A DNA stretch of 7,017 nucleotides. Origin: Ruminococcus sp. Lineage in GTDB: Bacteria > Bacillota > Clostridia > Oscillospirales > Ruminococcaceae. The notes below the pieces were generated by a model. It saw nothing but the letters and a program-made list of their open reading frames with translations, was not told the DNA's origin and made no database searches. Both the position numbers and the translations under genes were made by a program. This document shows positions 1 through 6,978 of this stretch, in pieces. The first letter of the stretch is position 1, and each line of letters begins with the position of its first letter. The DNA is taken from positions 1 to 7,017 of the forward strand of contig DMBA01000319.1 in NCBI GenBank assembly GCA_003446315.1, in the 5' to 3' direction.

Positions 1-32
1 ATGTCGGTTCCCGCTTTTTCTGATACACTTTA

Positions 33-488
33 TCACGAAGATTTCTCCCACATATCATCTGCTTTTTCTTTCAGAATCAGGATCGTATCTTTGTTTTCTG
101 CAATCAAATCATTATAATCCGCTTGTTTGGCGCTCAGATCCTCATTCAGTTCGATGCTGTATGTTTCACCGTCCTTTTCGACCTGTACGCCATAATGGTT
201 ATTCTTCCATACATTCGGCCATATAATCAGTGCGACTGTGCTGTCCGGTGTTGCAACGCACAGATTCCCTGTGAAAGAAAGATAATCCGGGAGCTTGGCG
301 TTAAAAAGATAACCGTCTTCCGCGGTGCGTACATAGCTGATATGTTCTCTGAATGTTTCGAGGTTTTCTGTATAACGGTTATAACGGATATTTCTCCAGC
401 ACAGCCAAAAAGCATTATAAAGGAGAAAGGCAAGCACGATCGCAAGAATCATGAAAAGCCCCTTTTTCTGTTTCGTTTCCTCTTTCAC
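33..488 (-). CDS. Single-pass membrane-anchored protein of unknown function, last seen gene of the bacteriocin operon
   Basis: A 151-residue protein that I do not recognise. Its N-terminus is short and charged (lysine and glutamate, residues 1-9). One strong hydrophobic segment follows at about residues 10-31 and then basic residues (W-R-N-I-R). The remaining 120 or so residues are polar and probably extracytoplasmic: a mixed, likely beta-rich part at about 55-115, then a C-terminal stretch rich in Lys, Glu and Asp that looks helical. It starts at GTG (488-486), which overlaps the TGA of the ABC ATPase gene as GTGA, with an AAAGGA-type ribosome site 10 bases upstream. The overlap points to translational coupling. 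By position it could be an immunity or accessory factor of the bacteriocin transporter, but that is inference from context only. No conserved family motif was seen. Only 32 bases follow it in the window, with no convincing terminator, so the operon may continue to the left. Confidence 0.8.
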   Translation of the reverse strand: MKEETKQKKGLFMILAIVLAFLLYNAFWLCWRNIRYNRYTENLETFREHISYVRTAEDGYLFNAKLPDYLSFTGNLCVATPDSTVALIIWPNVWKNNHYGVQVEKDGETYSIELNEDLSAKQADYNDLIAENKDTILILKEKADDMWEKSS

Positions 489-1093
489 AGTGTAATCATC
501 CTTTCTCCGCAGCTTTTGTATTTTTCATCATGCGTGACCATAATGACCGTTTTGCCGTCACGATGCATGCCTTTTATGATCTCAATCACAGCATCACCGT
601 TGGCACGATCCAGCGAACCGGTCGGTTCATCGCAGAGCACGATGCTGCATTTTTTCATCAGTACACGCGCAAGCGCCACGCGCTGCTGTTCTCCGCCGGA
701 CAGCGAATAAACTTTTGCGTTTTTCTTGTTCAGTAAGCCGACCTTTTCAAGCGCTTCATCCATGCCCATACCGGAACTGTTTCCTTTTGCGATGAGTTTC
801 AGATTCTCCTTCACGGTCTTTTCTTCCATCAGCGCAAAATTCTGGAACACGAAGCCAACCACTTCCCGAAGATACTTTCGCTGATTGCGCTTTTTGCCGA
901 TATCCATTCCGTCCACTGTGATCGTTCCGGCATCATAGGATTCCAGAGAACCGATCATATTCAGAAGTGTTGTTTTTCCGCAGCCGCTTTTCCCTGAAAA
1001 CACAACAAAATCGCCGTCTTTGATCTCAAGATTCAGGTCATGAAACAAGACCCCGTCAGGGAAACGCTTTTCTAAATGTTCTATTTTTATCAT
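485..1093 (-). CDS. ABC transporter ATP-binding protein, lactococcin 972-type bacteriocin export/immunity system
   Basis: A 202-residue cytoplasmic ATPase that powers the membrane protein encoded just upstream. All hallmarks are visible: Walker A GKSGCGKTT at residues 34-42, Q-loop glutamine 84 in FVFQN, ABC signature LSGGEQQR at 131-138, Walker B IVLCDEP at 151-157 with catalytic Glu156, D-loop SLD at 160-162 and switch histidine 188 in VTHD. It ends soon after the H-loop and has no accessory domain. That compact form matches the MacB/LolD-like ATPases, including the small group paired with lactococcin 972-like bacteriocins. I chose the ATG at 1093 because it has a GGGAG ribosome site 7 bases upstream and gives the normal family N-terminus. 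The open frame runs on to 1249, but that stretch only reads through the neighbour's coding region. The ATG overlaps the permease stop as ATGA. ATPase identity is certain; the bacteriocin-specific role comes from the neighbours. Confidence 0.95.
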   Translation of the reverse strand: MIKIEHLEKRFPDGVLFHDLNLEIKDGDFVVFSGKSGCGKTTLLNMIGSLESYDAGTITVDGMDIGKKRNQRKYLREVVGFVFQNFALMEEKTVKENLKLIAKGNSSGMGMDEALEKVGLLNKKNAKVYSLSGGEQQRVALARVLMKKCSIVLCDEPTGSLDRANGDAVIEIIKGMHRDGKTVIMVTHDEKYKSCGERMITL

Positions 1094-3015
1094 AATACTG
1101 CTCCCTTCAATGCCTTCACAGTGCTGCGTTTTTCCCATATATAGGCGGCAAACAATGTCACTGCCCAGTCGAACACCAAAACCAGAACGATTCCGGCAAT
1201 CATATATGCCCAGATGTGTGCGAACATGGATATGCCAAGACAAATACAAAGCGTACCGTTAATCAGAATGGTGAACAGGTTCAGCAGAAACAGCAGCTTG
1301 AATTTTGCAGCCACACTATATCCAAGTGTCGTTTTGATCGCAATTTCCACCGCTTTTGCTGTGCAGATAAACCGCACAACCGTCCATGTCACAACAACAT
1401 TCAGGATCAGAAGCGCAATCAGAACCGTCACCGCCATGAAAGCGGTTCTCTTGTAGCCTGAAAGCAGTCGTTCATAATTTGCGCGTGCGTTTGTCTTGTT
1501 GCTCATGCGCTCAGAAAGATCATATTCTGCTACAAATGCATTCCATTCGTCATCTGATACCCGGACATGCGCAGATTGCAGAATATACATGCCGTTATAA
1601 TAATCTGTGATATCCGCTTTGTTCAGAATAATCAGCGGATTTTTATAGTAGCCGCCTGTAATGCTGCTGCTTTTGGTCATGCCGATCACAGAAAAGTCTC
1701 TTTTATATGTGATGACATCATACGCTATATTCTCCGCAAGATACATTTGCGCAAGGAATTCCAGATCTTTTACGCCTTCCTCACGCAGCGATTCCGGCAC
1801 AAGAAAACAGAGCTTTCCGGTTATATTCTGCGTATCCAATTCCGGACATGCCTCTCTCAGATAATCCTCAGCCCCGGCATTGAACATCAGGCACGGATTT
1901 CCTGTGAACGCCCCGTTATCCAGAAAGACATTCAAAAACACATCTCCTTTTTTCTCTTTCGCAGCAAAAAAGGATTCAATCGCAATTTCTGTCGATTCGA
2001 GTGTGCGATCCGAAGCGTCGGCGGAAATGTAAGCATAATCGCGCAGATCCGCAAAGAAATCATCCTCGCTTTTATATACGACGTATTCGGATATCATCGA
2101 AATAAATGCCGTCATACTGAACACGATCACTGCGGAAATGATGACACGGAAGACATATCCTGCCGTAATGGTAAATTTGCCGATCAGCGCTCTGCTCAGA
2201 TCCCTTTTATAATGATTCCGGCTGAGAGACATGAAAATACAGATATCTGCAAGGCACAGGATCACAAGGGCACAGATCGGAATGGCACTGTAAAAATCAG
2301 AATGAATCCCAAATGGTTTCCGGATGATGTTGTATGCTGCCAGATATGCCGCAATGAAAAAAGCAATATCCGCCATAAAATTCTTCACAATCACAGCATA
2401 GGGGGAAGCGCCCATAACAACTTTCAGCATCGCTTCTTTCTTTATCACGGACACTTCAAAAATGGTTATCAGCATAAAGAACAGCAAGCCCACTATCCAG
2501 ATCGCAGCGATATTTCTGACCGCATGCAAATAAGTGTAACCTTCATTCGGAAAATTCCCGCTGTATTTATCTATGAGTGCGGATTTGAAGTTCCTTGCAT
2601 CTGCAAGATCTCCTATGAAATAGAAATCCTCAATTCCGTTCATATCAGGGATGCTGCTGAATTGCGCAAACCGAAGTATGGTATCGCCGGTGAGGATGCT
2701 GTGATAATCACCTTCACACAAGCGGCTGTTTTCTTCCAGCGTTTCGCGCACGCCGTCCATGCCATAGACTGTAATGACAGTCTGATAAGATGATTTCAGT
2801 TCCCTGACAACGGTAAAGATTTTCAGGTGATTCCGGGCGGCTTCCTGTTCCAGTTCCGCTTTCATTTCCTGCGATGAAACATGATCCGGCAAATACATGG
2901 ATGTCCGGATATATTCTGTTTCAAAACTATCCATATGCAGCAGAAACATCTCACAGGTGAAGACCATAACAACCGTAAGAAACAGGATGTAGATGATGTA
3001 TTTTAATGTTTTCAA
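1090..3015 (-). CDS. FtsX-like permease, bacteriocin-associated integral membrane protein
   Basis: A 641-residue membrane protein, probably the transmembrane half of the ABC system with the adjacent ATPase. Eight hydrophobic segments are visible at about residues 5-26, 166-188, 212-232, 243-263, 285-308, 523-547, 575-598 and 600-625. Two large soluble regions (about 27-165 and 309-522) should lie outside the membrane. The layout is two FtsX-like modules in tandem. Each has a typical coupling segment after its first helix: KKEAMLKVVMGAS at 192-204 and VEIAIKTTLGYS at 556-567. Proteins of this size and layout next to a lactococcin 972-like peptide gene are known as bacteriocin-associated integral membrane proteins; export or self-protection is proposed for them. 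I chose the TTG at 3015 because GAGGG lies 8 bases upstream. An in-frame TTG at 3051 would give 653 residues, but it lies in the T-run of a terminator-like hairpin and has no ribosome site. It overlaps the ATPase start by 4 bases. Confidence 0.88.
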   Translation of the reverse strand: MKTLKYIIYILFLTVVMVFTCEMFLLHMDSFETEYIRTSMYLPDHVSSQEMKAELEQEAARNHLKIFTVVRELKSSYQTVITVYGMDGVRETLEENSRLCEGDYHSILTGDTILRFAQFSSIPDMNGIEDFYFIGDLADARNFKSALIDKYSGNFPNEGYTYLHAVRNIAAIWIVGLLFFMLITIFEVSVIKKEAMLKVVMGASPYAVIVKNFMADIAFFIAAYLAAYNIIRKPFGIHSDFYSAIPICALVILCLADICIFMSLSRNHYKRDLSRALIGKFTITAGYVFRVIISAVIVFSMTAFISMISEYVVYKSEDDFFADLRDYAYISADASDRTLESTEIAIESFFAAKEKKGDVFLNVFLDNGAFTGNPCLMFNAGAEDYLREACPELDTQNITGKLCFLVPESLREEGVKDLEFLAQMYLAENIAYDVITYKRDFSVIGMTKSSSITGGYYKNPLIILNKADITDYYNGMYILQSAHVRVSDDEWNAFVAEYDLSERMSNKTNARANYERLLSGYKRTAFMAVTVLIALLILNVVVTWTVVRFICTAKAVEIAIKTTLGYSVAAKFKLLFLLNLFTILINGTLCICLGISMFAHIWAYMIAGIVLVLVFDWAVTLFAAYIWEKRSTVKALKGAVL

Positions 3016-3049
3016 GTTTGTTGCCCTCAAGTTAATCAAATCGTTTATC

Positions 3050-3085
3050 AAAAAGAGAGACCCAAATATGCTTGGGTCTCTCTTT
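3050..3085 (-). terminator. Intrinsic terminator/attenuator between bacteriocin gene and permease
   Basis: A perfect 14-base-pair inverted repeat, AAAGAGAGACCCAA (3052-3065) and TTGGGTCTCTCTTT (3072-3085), with a 6-base loop. Read on the minus strand it ends in a run of five T (3054-3050). It begins 8 bases after the bacteriocin stop codon and ends before the permease. It probably stops most transcripts after the peptide gene and lets a fraction read through to the transporter genes. The plus-strand side also has T-rich sequence, so it may work weakly both ways. Confidence 0.82.
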
Positions 3086-3093
3086 GCGTTTTA

Positions 3094-3462
3094 TCAGTAA
3101 TACATATAATAGGATACAGAATTGCCCTTGTGTGTGACATCGACTCTGGAGAGCTTTCCGCCCGATTTTGCAGAACCGGTATGCCAGCCGCTGCCGTTAT
3201 AAAGCGAAGCATAATGCGAATTTGTATCGTGTCTTGCCCACGCATAATCTTCATCAGTTGCCCATGTATTAAAGCCATAAGTCAGGCAGCCATCTCCGTC
3301 GCTGACTTCCTTATAGCGTTCCCAGGACGAATTGAAAGAAGTTGCACTTGCGGAAACATTTGCCGCAGATGCACAAAGGCTTGCAGGGATCATAACAATG
3401 CCGGAAAGCGCAATGCTGACAGCGGCTTTCACAGCGAAGCTGATGTTTGTACGGTTTTTCAT
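3094..3462 (-). CDS. Lactococcin 972-like bacteriocin precursor with Sec-type signal peptide
   Basis: A 122-residue secreted peptide. A basic N-terminus (MKNR) and hydrophobic core at about residues 8-28 form a signal peptide with a likely cut at ASA|AN (after Ala33), leaving about 89 residues. The mature part is rich in Gly, Ser, Tyr, Trp and His. It has one cysteine (Cys59), so no internal disulfide, and lacks the double-glycine leader of class II bacteriocins. The pattern YGF...HDTNSHYASLYNGSG...SGGKLSR...KGNSVSYYMYY matches the lactococcin 972 family: an early Y-G motif, a His-x-Ala/Ser stretch, a G-x-[WL] segment and an aromatic C-terminus after K/S-S-[FY]-Y-Y. Lactococcin 972 binds lipid II and blocks septum formation; the same target here is inference. 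I chose the ATG at 3462 because AAGGAG lies 7 bases upstream. The in-frame ATG at 3480 has no ribosome site and would place this one inside its codons. The neighbouring permease and ATPase support the call. Confidence 0.85.
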   Translation of the reverse strand: MKNRTNISFAVKAAVSIALSGIVMIPASLCASAANVSASATSFNSSWERYKEVSDGDGCLTYGFNTWATDEDYAWARHDTNSHYASLYNGSGWHTGSAKSGGKLSRVDVTHKGNSVSYYMYY

Positions 3463-3467
3463 AATGA
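3463..3467 (-). other. Start-deciding spacer of the bacteriocin ribosome binding site
   Basis: On the minus strand the bases just before the bacteriocin ATG read AAAAGGAGAATCATT, with AAGGAG at 3470-3475 and a 7-base spacer to the ATG at 3462. This strong site is what favours 3462 over the in-frame ATG at 3480, which has only CACAGTTTACTA before it. Confidence 0.6.
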
Positions 3468-3535
3468 TTCTCCTTTTCATTAGTAAACTGTGATTCGTGT
3501 GTGTGTGTTGTGTTAGTTTCGTTTATTGCGTATAT

Positions 3536-3554
3536 GGATATATCCTGATCAGGA
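3536..3554. promoter_or_regulatory. Overlapping palindromes at the bacteriocin transcription start, candidate operator
   Basis: The plus strand reads GGATATATCCTGATCAGGA. It contains two perfect palindromes that share bases: GGATATATCC (3536-3545) and TCCTGATCAGGA (3543-3554). The predicted transcription start is near 3556, so the pair covers about +2 to +20, a usual place for a repressor site. The RNA could also form a small hairpin at the 5' end. The cognate regulator is not identified. Confidence 0.45.
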
Positions 3555-3562
3555 GCAATATT

Positions 3563-3591
3563 ATTATACTTCATCTATTCGTTAAATACAA
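3563..3591 (-). promoter_or_regulatory. Sigma-A-type promoter of the bacteriocin operon
   Basis: On the minus strand, -35 TTGTAT (3591-3586), a 17-base spacer and a perfect -10 TATAAT (3568-3563). Transcription would start near 3556 and give a leader of about 94 bases before the bacteriocin ATG. The leader is A/C-rich with an (AC)6 run at 3508-3497, so it is probably little structured near the ribosome site. Confidence 0.75.
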
Positions 3592-3601
3592 GGTGTACTT
3601 T

Positions 3602-3611
3602 TGAATATTCA
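3602..3611. promoter_or_regulatory. Palindrome upstream of the bacteriocin -35, possible activator site
   Basis: A perfect 10-base palindrome, TGAATATTCA, centred about 15 bases upstream of the -35 hexamer (about -50 from the predicted start). This is where activators often bind. The region is very A/T-rich, so chance is a real alternative. Confidence 0.25.
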
Positions 3612-3704
3612 TAAAAACATAATAATTATTTGTTTATAGAATATGCGCAAAATAATGCACATTGTGAAGACAAAACCTCTATTAACTACAACCATAATCC
3701 CTTA

Positions 3705-3733
3705 TTGACTGCGTTTCTGATCTTTGCTATAAT
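3705..3733 (+). promoter_or_regulatory. Sigma-A-type promoter of the sigma factor operon
   Basis: -35 TTGACT (3705-3710), a 17-base spacer and a perfect -10 TATAAT (3728-3733) preceded by TGC, an extended -10. Transcription would start near 3740, leaving a leader of about 119 bases. That leader holds a small hairpin, ACCGG-TGCTT-CCGGT (3798-3812), and a second TATAAT at 3819-3824 with a weak CTGACC 18 bases upstream, which could be a secondary promoter. The main promoter looks housekeeping-type, so basal expression need not depend on the encoded sigma factor. Confidence 0.78.
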
Positions 3734-3858
3734 AATAGGAGCAACGCCGAACCGCATGCAAACAATCCGGAAAAAAGGCTCAAAAAGATGTAATCTGACC
3801 GGTGCTTCCGGTGTCCGTTATAATGAAGCTGCTTCAAACCTGAACAGAAAGGATGCTG

Positions 3859-4422
3859 ATGACTATGGATGACAAGGAACTCATTTCACTGTACATAGAC
3901 CGCAATGAGCAGGCAATCAGCGAAACGCAGCGCATTTTCGGAAAATACTTTTATACCATTGCACATAATATTCTCGGCAGCAACCAGGACGCAGAAGAAT
4001 GCGTGAATGATGTTCTGATGCGTCTATGGGATCACATCCCGCCGACAATCCCGGAGAATGCGAAAGCGTATTTTACATCTGTTGCCCGGTCTGTTGCCAA
4101 TAAGCGCTATAAAATGAACCATGCGCTGAAACGCGGCGGCGGTGAAACACCCGCAGTTTTGGATGAACTGTATGACTGCTGTCTGGATTCTGATTCTGTG
4201 GAACAGCAGATCGACAGAAAAGCACTCAGTGATGCGATCAATGCATTTCTGGAAACGCTCAAGCCTGAGCATCGCATTATATTTGTATTACGATACTGGT
4301 CTGTATATCCGGTAGACGAAATTGCAGAAAAACTGGATATTTCCCACTCAAAAGTGACGGTTACACTGATGCGTACCCGTCAGAAACTCCGGAAACATCT
4401 CGAACTGGAGGGATTTTTATGA
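3859..4422 (+). CDS. RNA polymerase sigma factor, sigma-70 family, ECF-like
   Basis: A 187-residue cytoplasmic transcription factor that would direct RNA polymerase to its own promoter set. Region 2 covers about residues 12-80, with the conserved pattern DAEECVNDVLMRLWDH, and continues through YFTSVARSVANKRYK. After an acidic linker (EQQIDRKALSDA), region 4 covers about 132-183, with IIFVLRYWSVYPVDEIAEKL and a DNA-binding helix-turn-helix DISHSKVTVTLMRTRQKLRK. There is no region 1.1 or region 3, as in ECF factors. Three in-frame ATGs exist (3853, 3859, 3865). I chose 3859 because AAAGGA (3848-3853) lies 5 bases upstream, while 3853 overlaps that site and 3865 lies 11 bases away. Its TGA overlaps the ATG of the next gene as ATGA, the arrangement expected for a sigma factor with its membrane-bound regulator. 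Its target promoters cannot be told from this window. Confidence 0.93.
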   Translation: MTMDDKELISLYIDRNEQAISETQRIFGKYFYTIAHNILGSNQDAEECVNDVLMRLWDHIPPTIPENAKAYFTSVARSVANKRYKMNHALKRGGGETPAVLDELYDCCLDSDSVEQQIDRKALSDAINAFLETLKPEHRIIFVLRYWSVYPVDEIAEKLDISHSKVTVTLMRTRQKLRKHLELEGFL

Positions 4423-6890
4423 AACCGATTGATCTTTTCGATGCAATGGACGGCATTTCTGAAACATATATCCGTGAAGCAGAACGGGCAGTCGAACGCC
4501 ATGCCAAAAAAAGAAACACTGCCGTCCCAATTGATACAGCAGCACAGGAAACGCCCGATGCAGTGAAGCATCTGAAAGCGGAAGGCAGCATACACAGCAG
4601 AAAACCGGTCTGGCAGCGCATTTCAACAGGCATTGCAGCAGCGGCAGCCTGCGCCGTATTTGTCGGCGGCGGCTGGTTTATCGTGCAGCAGAAAAAGCCG
4701 ATGCAGCCTGATATTGCAAGCAATCTGAGCGAAACATGCGAACGAAACCTTCTCGGCGGCAGCGGAACGATCCGCATTGCCGGCAACATGGATCTGCTCT
4801 ATGATGATGAAAAAGTCTATCCCCGTTCTGCCAATTACGAAGCAGCCCGCAGCGCCGGTGTGCTGAATGATTTGCAGAACCGGCAAGCCCTGAATGATAT
4901 TTTCTGGGACGGTGAACAGCTCTATCACGCAGAAGGCAACACGCTTTATCGCATTGATTCTGCCGGCAATCACATCGGAGAAGAACCGTTTTTCACGATC
5001 GACTTTTCTCAATATAAAGAATATTTCCCCGATTCTGAAATAGCAGAAGCACATTTCATTGCGATCCAAAAGCTGACAAACGGCGAAAACGGCTCAGGCA
5101 GCGTTTATTTTCTCGGCTTCCATCTGAAAGACGCAGCGGATCAGAACAGCACCGCATTATGGTATGCCTATGATGCAGAAACCGGTCAGCAGGAGCTGCT
5201 CGTGACGGATGAAGCGGAAACGCCGGAAAAAGCGGCAAATCATGCACCGCAAATCGCTGCATGTGACAGCAAGCACGCATTTATCTCCTGCGATGACTGC
5301 ATCATAGACCGTGTCGGATGGTTCCCGTTCAATCAGGAGCCTGTCACCAATAAAGATGCACTGAAATGCGGCGGAACAAACTGGATGACAGCAAACGGCA
5401 GTCTTTACCTTTTGATGCATGATACGACCGCAGACAATGCTGAAGCCATCGCAGATGTTACGCCGGACAGCTACGGCAAATTCGATTCTGAAACCGGTGT
5501 ATATACGGAGATCCTGCATGACCCGGATTTCACGGATTTCATCCCGTATGACGGAAAGATCTACGCCATGTGCGGCGATTCAAAGCTCATCTGTGCAGAT
5601 CCGGAATGGAACGAAACCGAAACGATCTTTGATTTCAGCAGCGACTTGCCGAAAGAGATCACAGATGCATTTCCGAATGCGGCACCGGATCAGCATGCTG
5701 CACCGGTTCTTGAAGCAGTAGACGAAACCTATCTCCTGCTCAACTGCCCCTTTACAAATTCTGCCGGCTATCTGCTGATCGACCGTCAAACCGACACTGT
5801 ACACTATTTGTGCAAATCCCTGCCTGAAAACGGGGAGCAGGATACACCGCAGCAGAAAGATTCTGATGCACAAAGCGAAACCGTCAATGTATTCGGCGGC
5901 AGCGGCACACTGTATCCGGTCTGCCGGACAATTCAAGGTGATGCATCGCTATACCGCGATAACAACAATTACTACTATTTTGATGGAACCACATGGTTCC
6001 AATGCCCGATCACAGGCAATCAGTTCTCGATCATTTCCGATCCGGCAAATCTTCCGGATCTTCCGATAAACGGCGTGATCTCTGACGGCGAACGCATTTA
6101 TACACCTGAAATGGAGATCGTTTCGGAAGGAAGTGCCGAAAATCAGTTTGATCCTTCTGCGGTGCAGGCTTATCTGAATAACCTGAACGAACAAGCAGAA
6201 TCCAAAGGCTGGCATTATGACTGTGATAAGATCTGGCATATCCGTGATCGGTATTTCATCATAATGAAACCCCTTCATATTCTCGGAACAGAGCCGGATC
6301 AAGACTTGTTAAATACAACGATCGAAATCTGGACTGACAACAGCGGCATCATTCTTTCTGATACAGAAAAACATACCCCCGGATTGATTTATTATTGTTC
6401 TGATGACAAGCGCAATATGTATGTGATTGAAGGGACCGGATTTTATCTGGTCGACTGCCCCGGCTATGAGACAGACGAAAAACCCGATCCTGAGGCTTAC
6501 GGCGAGATCCGGGAGGCATACAGTGTGGATGAAGACGAATATTATCTGGACACGAATTACAGACTGTATACCAGAGAAAACGGTGAACCGGTTTTGATGG
6601 ACGAAGGCCCGGTATATTCAATGGATCTGTTGCTTGCACCGGATCACAGGGTGTTCTATTCGCATTCGGAAAACCATGGCGAATCGCTGTATCTTTGGAA
6701 CGGCGGCGGAAACAAAACGCTGATATACAAGCCGGAAAACAATGACTTCCTGATGCTTTGCGGATTTGAACCGAATGCATCGGGCGGATACAGCATCGTT
6801 CTTTTCCAATGGGGTAACGCTATGGAGACATCGAGCTTTGTGTTCATCGACCCTGACACCGGTCAGATCGTAAAGCAGCTTTCGCTTTAA
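4419..6890 (+). CDS. Large single-pass membrane protein, probable anti-sigma factor/sensor with beta-propeller-like exterior domain
   Basis: An 823-residue protein, probably the membrane regulator of the sigma factor encoded just upstream. Residues 1-66 are hydrophilic and should lie in the cytoplasm, where they could hold the sigma factor. One membrane segment lies at about 67-90 (rich in Ala and Gly, ending GGGWFIV). About 730 residues outside follow. That part carries repeats of a D-x-x-T-G turn after a hydrophobic strand (DAETG at 252-256, DSETG at 356-360, DRQTD at 455-459, DPDTG at 811-815), as in beta-propeller blades. It also has a duplicated entry motif: NLLGGSGTI at 110-118 and NVFGGSGTL at 490-498. 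The exterior part therefore looks like two related modules. No zinc-binding H-x3-C-x2-C anti-sigma motif was seen. The start has GGAGG (4407-4411) 7 bases upstream and overlaps the sigma stop by 4 bases. The anti-sigma role is inferred from context; the ligand is unknown. Confidence 0.85.
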   Translation: MKPIDLFDAMDGISETYIREAERAVERHAKKRNTAVPIDTAAQETPDAVKHLKAEGSIHSRKPVWQRISTGIAAAAACAVFVGGGWFIVQQKKPMQPDIASNLSETCERNLLGGSGTIRIAGNMDLLYDDEKVYPRSANYEAARSAGVLNDLQNRQALNDIFWDGEQLYHAEGNTLYRIDSAGNHIGEEPFFTIDFSQYKEYFPDSEIAEAHFIAIQKLTNGENGSGSVYFLGFHLKDAADQNSTALWYAYDAETGQQELLVTDEAETPEKAANHAPQIAACDSKHAFISCDDCIIDRVGWFPFNQEPVTNKDALKCGGTNWMTANGSLYLLMHDTTADNAEAIADVTPDSYGKFDSETGVYTEILHDPDFTDFIPYDGKIYAMCGDSKLICADPEWNETETIFDFSSDLPKEITDAFPNAAPDQHAAPVLEAVDETYLLLNCPFTNSAGYLLIDRQTDTVHYLCKSLPENGEQDTPQQKDSDAQSETVNVFGGSGTLYPVCRTIQGDASLYRDNNNYYYFDGTTWFQCPITGNQFSIISDPANLPDLPINGVISDGERIYTPEMEIVSEGSAENQFDPSAVQAYLNNLNEQAESKGWHYDCDKIWHIRDRYFIIMKPLHILGTEPDQDLLNTTIEIWTDNSGIILSDTEKHTPGLIYYCSDDKRNMYVIEGTGFYLVDCPGYETDEKPDPEAYGEIREAYSVDEDEYYLDTNYRLYTRENGEPVLMDEGPVYSMDLLLAPDHRVFYSHSENHGESLYLWNGGGNKTLIYKPENNDFLMLCGFEPNASGGYSIVLFQWGNAMETSSFVFIDPDTGQIVKQLSL

Positions 6891-6907
6891 TCCCTGCAAT
6901 ATGAACC

Positions 6908-6939
6908 AACCGCCGCCTGCAAGCACGCAGACGGCGGTT
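6908..6939 (+). terminator. Intrinsic terminator after the sigma/sensor operon
   Basis: An inverted repeat 17 bases after the stop codon: AACCGCCG (6908-6915) pairs with CGGCGGTT (6932-6939). After one mismatch, CTGC (6917-6920) pairs with GCAG (6927-6930), with loop AAGCAC. The downstream tail TTTCAGTTTCTC is only moderately T-rich. It lies between convergent genes and could serve both. Confidence 0.75.
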
Positions 6940-6978
6940 TCAGTTTCTCAAAAAGGAATTGCTGCGGAAGGTTCCGGC

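Noticed and set aside
1..28. Possible next gene starting GTG on the minus strand (MYQKKREPT...)
   Set aside because: No ribosome site at a sensible distance and only nine codons inside the window, so it cannot be supported.
21..35. Small inverted repeat TGATA-CACTT-TATCA at the end of the 151-residue gene
   Set aside because: The 5-base A/T-rich stem has no T-run after it on the minus strand, so it is not a convincing terminator.
1094..1249. N-terminal extension of the ABC ATPase
   Set aside because: The ATPase family start and a good ribosome site are at 1093; the extension only reads through permease codons in another frame.
1567..2793. 408-residue plus-strand frame opposite the permease
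   Set aside because: It lies fully antisense to a clear membrane protein gene, has no family features, and its Cys/His/Arg/Ile-rich composition is typical of a reverse-strand shadow.
3463..3480. Earlier in-frame ATG of the bacteriocin gene at 3480
   Set aside because: It has no ribosome site, and the strong AAGGAG for the ATG at 3462 lies within its first codons.
3311..3574. Cysteine-rich 87-residue minus-strand frame that looks like a small peptide
   Set aside because: It overlaps the bacteriocin gene in another frame and starts inside the promoter, upstream of the predicted transcription start.
3630..3872. 80-residue plus-strand frame with a hydrophobic patch
   Set aside because: It reads straight through the sigma operon promoter and has no ribosome site.
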